Origin: Pararoseomonas baculiformis
Lineage (GTDB): Bacteria > Pseudomonadota > Alphaproteobacteria > Acetobacterales > Acetobacteraceae
Assembly (NCBI RefSeq): GCF_017813395.1
Contig: NZ_JAGIZB010000016.1
Span: 1-64,000 of the forward strand
Length of the DNA: 64,000 bases
Direction of reading: 5' to 3'
Shown: piece after piece, positions 48,511-56,750 of the stretch
Layout: every line of letters begins with the position of its first letter
Position numbering within the stretch: the stretch's first letter is position 1
Notes under the pieces: model-generated
Database searches by the model: none
What the model was told of the DNA's origin: nothing
Seen by the model: the letters and a program-made list of their open reading frames with translations, nothing else
Translations under genes and position numbers: made by a program

Positions 48511-49860
48511 TCAAGCCCCAGCCCCCAGCCACTCGGGCATGACCTGGTTGGCCAGCAGCGCCTCATGCGTCTGCCTGGGCCGCGTCACCGCCCATCGGTG
48601 CCCATCCACCAGCACCTCCGCCGCCAGCGGCCGGGCGTTGTAGGTGGAGGACATGGTGGCGCCGTAGGCCCCGGCATCCAGGAAGGCCACCAGCGCCCCC
48701 GGCGGCAGGTCCGGCAGCGCCCGGCCGCGGGTGAAGGTGTCCCCGCTCTCGCAGACCGGCCCCACCACGTCGGCGGGGGAGAGCGGCGCGTGCAGCAGGT
48801 CCGGCGCCAGGGGCAGGATGCCGTGCCAGGCATCATACATGGCGGGCCGCACCAGGTCGTTCATCGCGGCGTCCAGCACCACGAAGCGCCGGTTCTGCCC
48901 GCGCTTCTGCAGCACCACCGAAGCCAGCAGCACCCCGGCCGGCCCCGCGATCCAGCGCCCAGGCTCCAGCATCACGGGCAGGCCCAGCGGCCCCAGCGTC
49001 GCCTTGATGGCCCCGGCCAGCGCGGCGGGGGAAGGCGGCACCTCGTCCCGGTACGGAATGCCCAGCCCGCCGCCGCAATCCAGCCGCTCCACCGGCAGCC
49101 CGCGTCCGATCAGCGCCTGCGCCAGCTCCGCCACGCGCGAATAGGCGGCGCGGTACCCCGCCATGCCCTCGGTGATCTGGCTGCCGATATGCACCGCCAG
49201 CCCGATCGGCCGGATGCCGGGCAGGGACGCCATGCGCGCATAGAGCGCCGCCGCGTCGGTATAGGCGATGCCGAACTTGTTCTCGGCAAGGCCGGTGGAA
49301 ATCTTCGCGTGGGTGCGCGCATCCACATCCGGGTTGATGCGCAGCGAAACCGGCGCCACCCGCCCGATGGCGGAGGCCACCTCGGAGATGCGCTCCACCT
49401 CCTCCGCGCTCTCGGCATTGATCTGGAGGATGCCCTCCTCCAGGGCCAGCGCGATCTCCCGGTGGGACTTGCCGACGCCCGAGAACACGATGCGCCCCGC
49501 CGGGATCCCGGCCGCGCGCGCCGCGCGCAGCTCGCCCTCGCTCACCACATCGGCGCCCGCGCCCTCGGCGGCCAGCACCCGCAGCACCGCCAGGCTGTCA
49601 TTCGCCTTGGCCGCGAAATGGATGGAGGCATCGAGCCCGGCCTCGGCCAGCGCATCGCGGAGCGCGCCGTAGCGGCGGCGCAGGGTGGCGGCGGAATACA
49701 CCCAGCTCGGGGTACCCACCGCGCGGGCGATCTGCACCAGCGGCACCTCGTCCATCAGCAGCCCATCCAGCGCATGGGCTTTCAGCTGCGGGCGGCGGGC
49801 GAGCAGTTCCGCGAAATCGGGGTCGGGCGTGTCGTGGACAGCGGGAAGCGGGGAAGCCAT
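48511..49860 (-). CDS. lysA: Diaminopimelate decarboxylase
   Basis: A 449-residue PLP enzyme that decarboxylates meso-diaminopimelate to lysine, the last step of lysine biosynthesis. The PLP lysine is in IHFAAKANDSLAVL. Other motifs are FSGVGKSHREIALAL, VSLRINPDVDARTHAKISTG with the phosphate loop, GGGLGIPYRDE, and the C-terminal CESGDTFTRGR and GAYGATMSSTYNARPL. The Cys and Glu of CESGDTF contact the substrate of the partner subunit in the dimer. It is followed on the same strand by the TIGR02302 gene, the usual alphaproteobacterial arrangement. Confidence 0.95.
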   Translation of the reverse strand: MASPLPAVHDTPDPDFAELLARRPQLKAHALDGLLMDEVPLVQIARAVGTPSWVYSAATLRRRYGALRDALAEAGLDASIHFAAKANDSLAVLRVLAAEGAGADVVSEGELRAARAAGIPAGRIVFSGVGKSHREIALALEEGILQINAESAEEVERISEVASAIGRVAPVSLRINPDVDARTHAKISTGLAENKFGIAYTDAAALYARMASLPGIRPIGLAVHIGSQITEGMAGYRAAYSRVAELAQALIGRGLPVERLDCGGGLGIPYRDEVPPSPAALAGAIKATLGPLGLPVMLEPGRWIAGPAGVLLASVVLQKRGQNRRFVVLDAAMNDLVRPAMYDAWHGILPLAPDLLHAPLSPADVVGPVCESGDTFTRGRALPDLPPGALVAFLDAGAYGATMSSTYNARPLAAEVLVDGHRWAVTRPRQTHEALLANQVMPEWLGAGA

Positions 49861-49927
49861 TCCCCTAGTTTGGGGTCGGAGGGCCGCCGCGGGAAGCGTT
49901 ACATGCGAATTCTGCCATCGCCCACGC

Positions 49928-51064
49928 TCATGGCGAAGACCGGGGCCGGTCCAGATCGGGCATGGCCTGCTGGGGAAGGGGGAAGCAGATCTCGCATTCC
50001 AACCCTTCGGGCGCGAAGCGCAGCCGCACCGTCCCGCCCAGCTGATAGGCCAACCCCTCCTCCAGCAGCCGGGAACCGAAGCCCTGGCGCTCCGGCGGCG
50101 TCACCGGCGGCCCGCCACGCTCCCGCCAGGCGATCCTCAGCCCCCGCTGGCCGTCCAGCCCGCGCTGCAGGTCCCAGCGCACCTCCAGCTGGCCCTCCGG
50201 CGTGGAGAGCGCCCCATATTTGGTCGCATTGGTCGCCAGCTCATGAAAGGCGAGGCCCAGGGTGATGGCGGTGGTGGAGGGCAGGCGGAAGGGCAGGCCA
50301 TGGAGGCTCACGCGGCTCGGCGGGCCGCCATGGGGCGCAAGGCTGCGCCGCAGGATCTCGTCCAGCGGCGCCCCGCTCCACTCATTCGCCGTCAGCACGT
50401 CATGCGACCGCGCCAGCGCGACGAGCCGGGCCGTGAAATCGGCCTGGAAGGAGGCCGGCGTCTTCGCGTAGCGCTGCGTCTGCACGGCCAGGGACTGCGC
50501 GAGGGTGAGGATGTTCTTCACCCGGTGCTGCATCTCGGCCAGCAGCGTGGCCTTGCGCTGCATCCTGTCATGCAGGTCCGTTCCGTCCCGCAGGATGTTC
50601 AGGAAGCCCTGCGGCCTTCCCTCCCTGTCCAGCAGCGGCAGCATCATCCCGCTGGCCCAGAAGCGCGACCCATCCTTGCGGACATGCCACCGCTCATTGA
50701 TGGCGCGCCCCTCCTCCAGGGCGTTGCAGAGCTCGGCGACGAAGGCCCCCTGCTCGCGATCCTCATGGGTGAAGAAGACCTCGCCCGAACGGCCCAGGAT
50801 CTCGGCCGCATCATAGCCCAGGATCCGGCGGGCCCCGGTATTCCAGTCCGTGATCCCGCCCGTGAAGTCGAGGCTGAAGATGGCGTACTCGGTCGCGCTC
50901 TCCAGAATGCGCCTGGCCTGCTCCGCCTGTCCGCGCAGGCGCAGCACCTCGGCCTCAAGGGCCGCGATCCTCGCCGAAGCCGCTGCGGCATGATCAGGGG
51001 AAAATGTTGTCACCTGTTCAAGCCTAGGCCCCCCCTTCCCCCGGGGCTGTCGGCTTCCATACAT
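49928..51064 (-). CDS. PAS-containing sensor histidine kinase (HWE family)
   Basis: A 378-residue soluble kinase. After an N-terminal coiled coil (AAASARIAALEAEVLRLRGQ) come a PAS domain (residues about 60-170, FSLDFTGGITDWNTGARRIL and the PAC stretch DGSRFWASGMMLPLLDREG) and an HWE-type kinase domain. The phospho-acceptor His is in LLAEMQHRVKNILTLAQSLA, and FHELATNATKYGALS contributes the ATP site. HWE kinases of alphaproteobacteria often act in general stress or light signalling. No membrane segment is present. Its ATG shares its A with the stop of the upstream Crp/Fnr gene (TGATG), so the two are coupled and probably form one signalling unit. Confidence 0.9.
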   Translation of the reverse strand: MYGSRQPRGKGGPRLEQVTTFSPDHAAAASARIAALEAEVLRLRGQAEQARRILESATEYAIFSLDFTGGITDWNTGARRILGYDAAEILGRSGEVFFTHEDREQGAFVAELCNALEEGRAINERWHVRKDGSRFWASGMMLPLLDREGRPQGFLNILRDGTDLHDRMQRKATLLAEMQHRVKNILTLAQSLAVQTQRYAKTPASFQADFTARLVALARSHDVLTANEWSGAPLDEILRRSLAPHGGPPSRVSLHGLPFRLPSTTAITLGLAFHELATNATKYGALSTPEGQLEVRWDLQRGLDGQRGLRIAWRERGGPPVTPPERQGFGSRLLEEGLAYQLGGTVRLRFAPEGLECEICFPLPQQAMPDLDRPRSSP

Positions 51065-51786
51065 CAGGAGATCGGCGTGCCGATCACCTCCGCGAAGCGC
51101 TGGCGCACCGCGCCATGACACTCGCAGGACGCCGCCTCCAGGCGCTGGCGGTCCAGCACCGTCACGCGCCCCGCGGAATAGCGGATCAGCCCCGCCCGCT
51201 GCAGCGCACCCGCCGTGACCGTAACGCTGGGGCGGTGCACGCCCAGCATGGTCGCGATGAAGTCCTGCGTGACCGGGATCTCGTCCCCATCCGTGCGGTC
51301 ATGCACCATCAGCAGCCACCGGGCGAGCCGCTGCTCCAGCCCGTGATTCCCGTTGCAGGCGGCCGTCTGGATCACCTGCGCCTGATGCGCCTCGCCATAG
51401 CGGAGCATGAGCGACCGGAAGACAGGACTCGCAGCCAGCTCCTGGCGGAAGGCGCGCGCCTCCATCCGCAGCGCGCTGCCGGGCGCCTGCACCATCGCCT
51501 CGACATAGGAGGTCTCGACATCCGCCAGCAGCGGCGTGCCGACGAGTCCCTCCCGCCCGACCATGCCTACCTCCACCTGCTCCCCCTCGGACAGGATCGA
51601 GACCATGGAGACGATGCCAGCTTCGGGAAAATAGGCCGCGTCGATCGCGGCACCGGCGCGGTACAAGGTCTGCCGGATGGGAAGTTCGACCAGGCTGAGC
51701 TTCGGCAGGAGCAGCGCCAGCACGTCATGCGGCAGCGCCGCGAGAAGGCGGTTGTGGATCATCGGGCAAGAAGGATCAAAAGGCAC
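51064..51786 (-). CDS. Crp/Fnr family transcriptional regulator (copy 1)
   Basis: A 240-residue regulator with an N-terminal cyclic-nucleotide-binding-like domain (LLPKLSLVELPIRQTLYRAG, AAYFPEAGIVSMVSILSEGE) and a C-terminal winged HTH (DGDEIPVTQDFIATMLGVHR and PSVTVTAGALQRAGLIRYS). No FNR-type cysteine cluster is present. It is followed directly by the HWE kinase gene (TGATG overlap). The start is GTG at 51786, giving PFDPSCPMIHNRLLAALP; it aligns codon by codon with the CTG start of copy 2, although the SD-like GCGAGGA here abuts the GTG. The ATG at 51762 is the alternative. Tandem paralogue of the gene at 51846. Confidence 0.9.
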   Translation of the reverse strand: MPFDPSCPMIHNRLLAALPHDVLALLLPKLSLVELPIRQTLYRAGAAIDAAYFPEAGIVSMVSILSEGEQVEVGMVGREGLVGTPLLADVETSYVEAMVQAPGSALRMEARAFRQELAASPVFRSLMLRYGEAHQAQVIQTAACNGNHGLEQRLARWLLMVHDRTDGDEIPVTQDFIATMLGVHRPSVTVTAGALQRAGLIRYSAGRVTVLDRQRLEAASCECHGAVRQRFAEVIGTPIS

Positions 51787-51845
51787 TCCTCGCAGCAGCT
51801 GGCGGGAGCGCGTGTCTCAGTCGCCGGTCGGAAGCCTATGAAGGA

Positions 51846-52631
51846 TTACGGCCGGTCTGGCGGTCGGCTTCCATACATTCCGGTTCGGTGGGCAACGCTG
51901 TGCCGGCTCAAGGAAAACGGGATGCCGACCACCTCGGCGAAGCGGCGGCGCACCGCGCCATAGCATTCGCAGGAGGCGGCCTCGAGGCCGCGGCGGTCCA
52001 CCACCGTGACACGGCCGGCACCGTGGCGGATCAGCCCGGCCCGTTGCAGGATGCCGGCCGCGACCGTCACGCTGGGGCGATGCACGGACAGCATGTTGGC
52101 GATGAACTCCTGCGTCAGCAGGATCTCGTCCCCGTCCACCCGGTCATGGGCCATCAGCAGCCAGCGGCCCAGCCGCTGCTCCAGCAGGTGGTTCCCGTTG
52201 CACGCCGCCGTCTGGATCAGCATCGCCTGCTGCGCCTCGTTGTAGCGGAACAGCAGGGAGCGGAACGGGGTACTGGCCTCCATTTCCTGGCGGAAGGCCT
52301 TCGCCTCCAGGCGCAGCCCGCTGCCGGCAACCTGCGCGACAGCCTCGACGAAGGAGGTTCCGACATCGGCAAGAAGAGGCGTGCCGATCATGCCTTCCCA
52401 TCCCACCATGCCGGCCTCGGCGTGTGTTCCCTCTTCCAGAACGGAGGTCATGGAAATGATGCCGTCCTCTGGAAAATACGCCGCATCGATGGGCCCTTCG
52501 GCCTCGTAGAGCACCTGACGCAGGGGAAGCGGAACCCGGGAGAGCTTCGGCAGGAGCCGTTCCAGGGCAGCGGGCGGCAGCGCCGCGAGCAGGCGGTTGC
52601 GGGTGGAGGAAACCGGAGGGGAAAGGGCCAG
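51846..52631 (-). CDS. Crp/Fnr family transcriptional regulator (copy 2), CTG start
   Basis: A 261-residue paralogue of copy 1, e.g. RNRLLAALPP, AAYFPEDGIISMTSVLEEG, QTAACNGNHLLEQRLGRWLL and HRPSVTVAAGILQRAGLIR. The frame has no ATG, GTG or TTG start near the domain N-terminus. CTG at 52631 lies 6 bases after GAGGAG and, counted from the shared Asn-Arg, is exactly where copy 1 has its GTG, so CTG initiation is likely. The C-terminus runs 22 residues past copy 1 and ends MYGSRPPDRP; these last codons derive from the same DNA that begins the kinase gene after copy 1. It was therefore duplicated with its downstream junction and later read through. Confidence 0.85.
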   Translation of the reverse strand: MALSPPVSSTRNRLLAALPPAALERLLPKLSRVPLPLRQVLYEAEGPIDAAYFPEDGIISMTSVLEEGTHAEAGMVGWEGMIGTPLLADVGTSFVEAVAQVAGSGLRLEAKAFRQEMEASTPFRSLLFRYNEAQQAMLIQTAACNGNHLLEQRLGRWLLMAHDRVDGDEILLTQEFIANMLSVHRPSVTVAAGILQRAGLIRHGAGRVTVVDRRGLEAASCECYGAVRRRFAEVVGIPFSLSRHSVAHRTGMYGSRPPDRP

Positions 52632-52798
52632 GACAAGCTCCTCGCTGGACGTGAGGCGGGAGCACTCGTCTCTCTCGGTCGCCGGCAGCCAAAGGTCGCA
52701 GGCAGGCGATAGGGGGAATGTGGGCCCTTGCCCCTGCGGTTCCCAGGCCGTTCCGGGAGAAAACCGGATTTCCCCGCCCGGCCCTCGCGCCGGTCCGC

Positions 52799-53839
52799 TC
52801 AGCCCGCGCCCGGTTCCGGCACCCGCAGCGGTTCCGTGCCCGCCCCGCCCGGGGCGCCCAGGGCCGGCATGATCCCCTCCGCCAGCAGCGCATGCAGGGA
52901 CGCCATGTGAACCGGGTCGCGCGGCGCCGCGGGGTCCGACAGCATCACCACGCTCAGTCCCATCTCCGGCACCAGGTAGAGCATCTGCCCGCCATAGCCC
53001 CAGGCGAAATACACGGGCATTCCCCGCGCCTCGCCGATCCACCAGCCATAGCCATAGAGCTGCCCGCTCCAGGAGGAGCGGGTGCGTGGCACCCAACTCT
53101 CCGCGATCCAGCCCGCCGGGATCACCCGCGCCCCGTCCCACAGGCCGCCCAGCCGGTAGCACTCCCCCAGGCGCAGCAGCGCCCTCGGCGTCAGCCGCAT
53201 GTCGTTCCCGCCATAGTACCGCCCCTGCGGATCGCGCGGCCAGGGCGGGATGGAAATGCCCAGCGGCTCACCCAGCCAGTCCCGCGCCAGTTCCAGCAGC
53301 GAACGCCCCGCCGCGCGCGAAAGCGCCGCGCCCAGCATGTGCGTGGATCCGGTGGAATACTGCATCCCGCCCCCCGGCTCATCCACGAAGGGCCGCGCGA
53401 GCGCATAGGCCACCGGGTCCCGCGCCGCTGCCCAGCCGCTGTAATTCACGCCCGAGGTCCGCTCCAGCCCCGCCCGCATGGTCAGAAGGTGCCCGATGGT
53501 GATCCGCTCCGCCCGCGGGTCCAGCCCCGCCATGCGCCCGCCCAGCAGCGGCAGCACCGGCTGGTCCACCCCGCGCAGCACCCCGCGGGAAATCGCGCAG
53601 CCCACCAGGGCGGAGACAACGGTCTTGGAAGCGGATTTGATGTTCTGCGGCACATCCAGCCCCGGCCCGCGGAACCGCCGCTCCGCCAGAACCCGCCCCT
53701 CACGGGCCAGGGTCACGCTGTACAGGCGCGGCAGGCCGGCGGCTTCCGCCAGCACGGCATCCAGCGGCGCGGCGCGCACCGGGCGTGCCAGCGCGACGAG
53801 GGCAAGGCCGAGCAGGGGACGACGGGGCAGGCGGTTCAT
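52799..53839 (-). CDS. Serine hydrolase (class C beta-lactamase-like)
   Basis: A 346-residue exported beta-lactamase-fold hydrolase. Signal MNRLPRRPLLGLALVALARPVRA (a twin-arginine pair is present). The active-site Ser-x-x-Lys is in NIKSASKTVVSALVG, the second-element Tyr in GVNYSGWAAAR, followed by GGGMQYSTGSTHMLGAALS and the YGYGWWIGEARG region. It belongs to the DD-peptidase/esterase-like group; true beta-lactamase activity is not implied, and the third motif (KTG-like) is not clear. It lies upstream of the Crp/Fnr pair on the same strand, 167 bp away. Confidence 0.85.
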   Translation of the reverse strand: MNRLPRRPLLGLALVALARPVRAAPLDAVLAEAAGLPRLYSVTLAREGRVLAERRFRGPGLDVPQNIKSASKTVVSALVGCAISRGVLRGVDQPVLPLLGGRMAGLDPRAERITIGHLLTMRAGLERTSGVNYSGWAAARDPVAYALARPFVDEPGGGMQYSTGSTHMLGAALSRAAGRSLLELARDWLGEPLGISIPPWPRDPQGRYYGGNDMRLTPRALLRLGECYRLGGLWDGARVIPAGWIAESWVPRTRSSWSGQLYGYGWWIGEARGMPVYFAWGYGGQMLYLVPEMGLSVVMLSDPAAPRDPVHMASLHALLAEGIMPALGAPGGAGTEPLRVPEPGAG

Positions 53840-53966
53840 CGCCCCGCAGATGGGGCCACATCCCGGCGGCGCCCAGGCGCCGAGACCATCCGTTACCCGA
53901 GGGATGCCACGCCGGCCCCGAGAGGAGCCGGCGTGCCCGGAACGCCTGTCAGGACAGAGCGGCGGA

Positions 53967-54203
53967 TCAGATGATCCGCAGCCGCCCGATCAGCCAGCCG
54001 ATCCCCACGGCCACCGCGGCGGCCGTCAGCGGCTGGTCGCGGATGTAGTCCTCCAGCTGCCCGATCTGGTTCTGCGCCTCGCCACGCAGCTGCCGGCTCT
54101 GGCCGCGCGCCTGGGTCCGGCTGTCGCCGATCAGGCCGCCAATGCCCTCCTGAACCTCGCCCGCCGCCTTGTTGCCGGCGCCGATGATGCGATCGCTGTC
54201 CAT
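53967..54203 (-). CDS. CsbD-like protein with a C-terminal membrane anchor
   Basis: A 78-residue protein. The N-terminal half resembles CsbD-type stress proteins (MDSDRIIGAGNKAAGEVQEG, then IGDSRTQARGQSRQLRGEAQ, a Gly/Gln-rich amphipathic repeat). The C-terminal RDQPLTAAAVAVGIGWLIGRL is the short hydrophobic anchor known from ElaB/YqjD (DUF883) proteins. The combination looks like a fusion of two general-stress protein types. A good ribosome site (GAGGAGAGA) precedes the ATG. Expected to be induced in stress, but no recognisable sigma-factor site was found. Confidence 0.75.
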   Translation of the reverse strand: MDSDRIIGAGNKAAGEVQEGIGGLIGDSRTQARGQSRQLRGEAQNQIGQLEDYIRDQPLTAAAVAVGIGWLIGRLRII

Positions 54204-54372
54204 GTCTCTCTCCTCGAATGCCGTTCGGCCGCGACGCCACGCGACGCCCCGCGGCTGGGGAAACGTGGGGAAGGGACCTGGGTTGTGGTGAAAATTCCGG
54301 AACAGAAAAGGGACCGGGCGGCCACCCGCCGCCTCTCGCACGCCCCCCGCGCCCATGGCAGGTTCGCGCGCC

Positions 54373-55635
54373 ATGCCTCTCCTCCGCCAACGCCGCTTCC
54401 TCGTCCTCCTCGCCCTCGGCTTCTCCGCCGGCGTGCCCCTGCCCCTGGTGGCCGGCCAGGTGCTGCGCCAGTGGTTCACCGAAAGCGGTATCTCCCTCAC
54501 GGATATCGGCCTCACCGCCCTCATAGGCCTTGCCTATTCGCTGAAGTTCCTCTGGTCCCCTGCGCTGGACACGGTGGCGCCGCCCTTTCTCTCCCGCCTG
54601 GGGCGCCGGCGCGGCTGGCTGCTGCTCATCCAGCCCCTGCTGATCCTCGCCATCCTCGCCACCGGCTTCAGCAACCCCGCCACCGGCCCGCTCGGCACCG
54701 CCGCACTGGCCGCCTTCGTCGCATTCCTCTCCGCCAGCCAGGACATCGTGGTGGATGCCCACCGCATCGAGATCCTGGAGGAGGAGGAACAGGGCTACGG
54801 CCTGGCCTGCTACATCTGGGGCTACCGCCTGGCCCTGCTGGCCAGCGGCGGCGGCACGCTCTGGCTGGTGGGCGCCCTCGGCTGGGGCGGCGCCTATGCC
54901 TATGCCGCCGCGCTAATGCTCGTCGGCGTCGCCGCCACGCTCGCCTCGCGCGAAGCCCCTGCCCCCGTCACGCCGCCCGTCCCCTGGTCCACCCGCCTCA
55001 ACACCTCGGTCGTCCAGCCCTTCGCGGATTTCATGCGGCGCCCGCTCTGGCTGGCCATCCTGCTCTTCATCGCCCTCTTCAAGCTGGGCGAGGCGCTGGC
55101 GGGCATCATGACCACGCCCTTCTACCGCTCCCTCGGCTTCACCCGGGAGGACGTGGCGGCGGTCGCCACCGTCTTCGGCCTCTTCGCCACGCTCGGCGGC
55201 GCGCTGGCCGGCGGCTGGGTGGTCGCCCGCCTCGGCACGGCGAAGGCCCTGGTCTTCACCGGCCTGGGCCAGATGCTCTCCAACCTCATGTATGTGGCGC
55301 TGGCCCATGCCGGGCATGACTACCCCATGCTCTGGGCCCAGGTCGGGATCGAGAACTTCACGGATGGATTGGCCGACGCCGCCTTCGTCACCTATCTCTC
55401 CAGCCTCACCAGCCGCGCCTTCACCGCCACGCAATACGCGCTGCTCTCCTCCCTCGCCGCCGTCCCGCTCCGCACCCTCGGCGCCTCCTCGGGCTGGCTC
55501 GCGGAATCCCTGGGCTGGCCCGGCTTCTTCCTGATGACCACCGCGGCCGCCCTGCCGGCCATGGCCATCATGGTCTTCCTCCTCTGGCGCCTGCCGCCCC
55601 CCGAGCCCGCGCGCGCCGTGGAACCCGTGCTGTGA
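54373..55635 (+). CDS. AmpG-like MFS permease
   Basis: A 420-residue inner-membrane MFS permease with about 12 to 14 hydrophobic segments. The N-terminal FLVLLALGFSAGVPLPLVAG and the AYSLKFLWSPALDTVAPPF motif are characteristic of AmpG, which imports muropeptides for cell-wall recycling. Conserved SASQDIVVDAHRIEIL follows. The start MPLLRQRRFLVLLALG was chosen; an in-frame ATG six codons upstream (54355) is possible. Its last bases overlap the PAP2 gene start (GTGA). Together with mltA, the SLT-type transglycosylase and ftsEX in this window, it fits peptidoglycan turnover. Confidence 0.87.
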   Translation: MPLLRQRRFLVLLALGFSAGVPLPLVAGQVLRQWFTESGISLTDIGLTALIGLAYSLKFLWSPALDTVAPPFLSRLGRRRGWLLLIQPLLILAILATGFSNPATGPLGTAALAAFVAFLSASQDIVVDAHRIEILEEEEQGYGLACYIWGYRLALLASGGGTLWLVGALGWGGAYAYAAALMLVGVAATLASREAPAPVTPPVPWSTRLNTSVVQPFADFMRRPLWLAILLFIALFKLGEALAGIMTTPFYRSLGFTREDVAAVATVFGLFATLGGALAGGWVVARLGTAKALVFTGLGQMLSNLMYVALAHAGHDYPMLWAQVGIENFTDGLADAAFVTYLSSLTSRAFTATQYALLSSLAAVPLRTLGASSGWLAESLGWPGFFLMTTAAALPAMAIMVFLLWRLPPPEPARAVEPVL

Positions 55636-56393
55636 CGGAACCCGGCGGCCGCCCCTCCACCCCCTGGCGCGTGCTGGCCTGGCTGGCGGCCCATGCCCCG
55701 CGCCGGATGCAGGCGCAGGATTTCGCCCGCCTCGCGGGCTATCTCCTCTCCGCCATCGCCATCCTCGGCTTCGCCGGCCTCGCGGCCGAGGTTCTGGAAG
55801 GCGAGACCCTCGCCTTCGACCGCGCCGTCCTCCTCGCCCTGCGCGACGCCGGCGACCCTTCCGAACCCATCGGCCCCCGCTGGTTCGAGGAAGTGGCGCG
55901 CGACATCACCGGCCTCGGCAGCCATGTCATCCTCATCGGCCTCACCCTGGCCGTCACGGGCTACCTCGTCCTGGTCCGCAAGCGCGCCGCGGCCCTGCTC
56001 GTCCTCGCCTCCATCGGCGGCGGCACCGCCCTCAGCGCGGGGCTGAAGGTCCTGTTCCAGCGCCCAAGGCCGGACCTCGTGCCCCATGCCGTGGAGGTCT
56101 ACACGGCCAGCTTCCCCAGCGGCCACGCCATGCTCTCGGCCGTCACCTATCTCACCCTCGGCGCCATCATCGCGCAGGTGGAGGCGCGCTGGCGCACCCG
56201 CGGCTACGTCCTCTTCCTCGCCATCACCACCACCCTCCTGGTCGGCGCCAGCCGCGTCTATCTCGGCGTGCACTGGCCCACAGACGTGCTGGCCGGCTGG
56301 TGCCTCGGCGCCGCCTGGGCGCTGCTCTGCTGGCTCGTCGCCCTCACCCTCCAGCGCCGCGGACAGGTGGAAACGCCGGACTCCGAGTCATGA
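55632..56393 (+). CDS. PAP2-family phosphatase
   Basis: A 253-residue integral membrane phosphatase. The PAP2 catalytic signature is complete: KxxxxxxRP as KVLFQRPRP, PSGH as FPSGHAMLSAVTYL, and SRxxxxxHxxxD as SRVYLGVHWPTDVL. Several hydrophobic helices surround it. PAP2 enzymes dephosphorylate lipid phosphates such as undecaprenyl pyrophosphate or phosphatidate; the substrate is not defined. GTG start overlapping the AmpG-like stop by four bases and its own stop overlapping the DUF486 gene start, so the three genes are a coupled operon. Confidence 0.92.
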   Translation: MTEPGGRPSTPWRVLAWLAAHAPRRMQAQDFARLAGYLLSAIAILGFAGLAAEVLEGETLAFDRAVLLALRDAGDPSEPIGPRWFEEVARDITGLGSHVILIGLTLAVTGYLVLVRKRAAALLVLASIGGGTALSAGLKVLFQRPRPDLVPHAVEVYTASFPSGHAMLSAVTYLTLGAIIAQVEARWRTRGYVLFLAITTTLLVGASRVYLGVHWPTDVLAGWCLGAAWALLCWLVALTLQRRGQVETPDSES

Positions 56394-56737
56394 GCAACGC
56401 CCTGCTCTGGACGCCGCTCCTCCTCATCGGCTCGAACGTGCTGATGACCTTCGCCTGGTACGGGCACCTCAAGCAGCCCTCCTGGCCACTCTGGCTCGCC
56501 ATCCTCGTCTCCTGGGGTATCGCCTTCCTCGAATACTGCCTCGCCGTGCCCGCCAACCGCATCGGCTACGGCACCTTCACGGGCCAGCAGCTGAAGGTGA
56601 TGCAGGAGGTGATCACCCTCTTCGTCTTCGCCGGCTTCTCCGTCGCCGTGCTGGGCGAGCCGCTGCGCTGGAACTACTTCGCCGCCATGCTCTGCCTCGT
56701 CGCGGCGGTGGGCTTCATCTTCCTGAAGGTGGAGTGA
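56390..56737 (+). CDS. DUF486/DMT family membrane protein
   Basis: A 115-residue protein with four hydrophobic helices, e.g. PLLLIGSNVLMTFAWYGHL, WPLWLAILVSWGIAF and NYFAAMLCLVAAVGFIFL. The motifs FAWYGHLK, YCLAVPANRIGY and LKVMQEVITL are the DUF486 (PF04342) signature; the family belongs to the DMT superfamily of small transporters. Substrate unknown. Start overlaps the PAP2 stop (ATGA), so it is coupled in the AmpG-PAP2-DUF486 unit. The glycosyltransferase follows 13 bp later. Confidence 0.9.
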   Translation: MSNALLWTPLLLIGSNVLMTFAWYGHLKQPSWPLWLAILVSWGIAFLEYCLAVPANRIGYGTFTGQQLKVMQEVITLFVFAGFSVAVLGEPLRWNYFAAMLCLVAAVGFIFLKVE

Positions 56738-56750
56738 GGAAGGGGCGCCG

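Noticed and set aside
45632-48643. A 1000-codon open frame antisense to the TIGR02302 gene
   Set aside because: Low-complexity leucine-rich translation mirroring the repetitive codons of the real gene; no start signal or family.
52799-53839. Antibiotic-resistance beta-lactamase
   Set aside because: The fold and SxxK motif are shared with many esterases and peptidases, and the third active-site motif is unclear, so resistance cannot be inferred.
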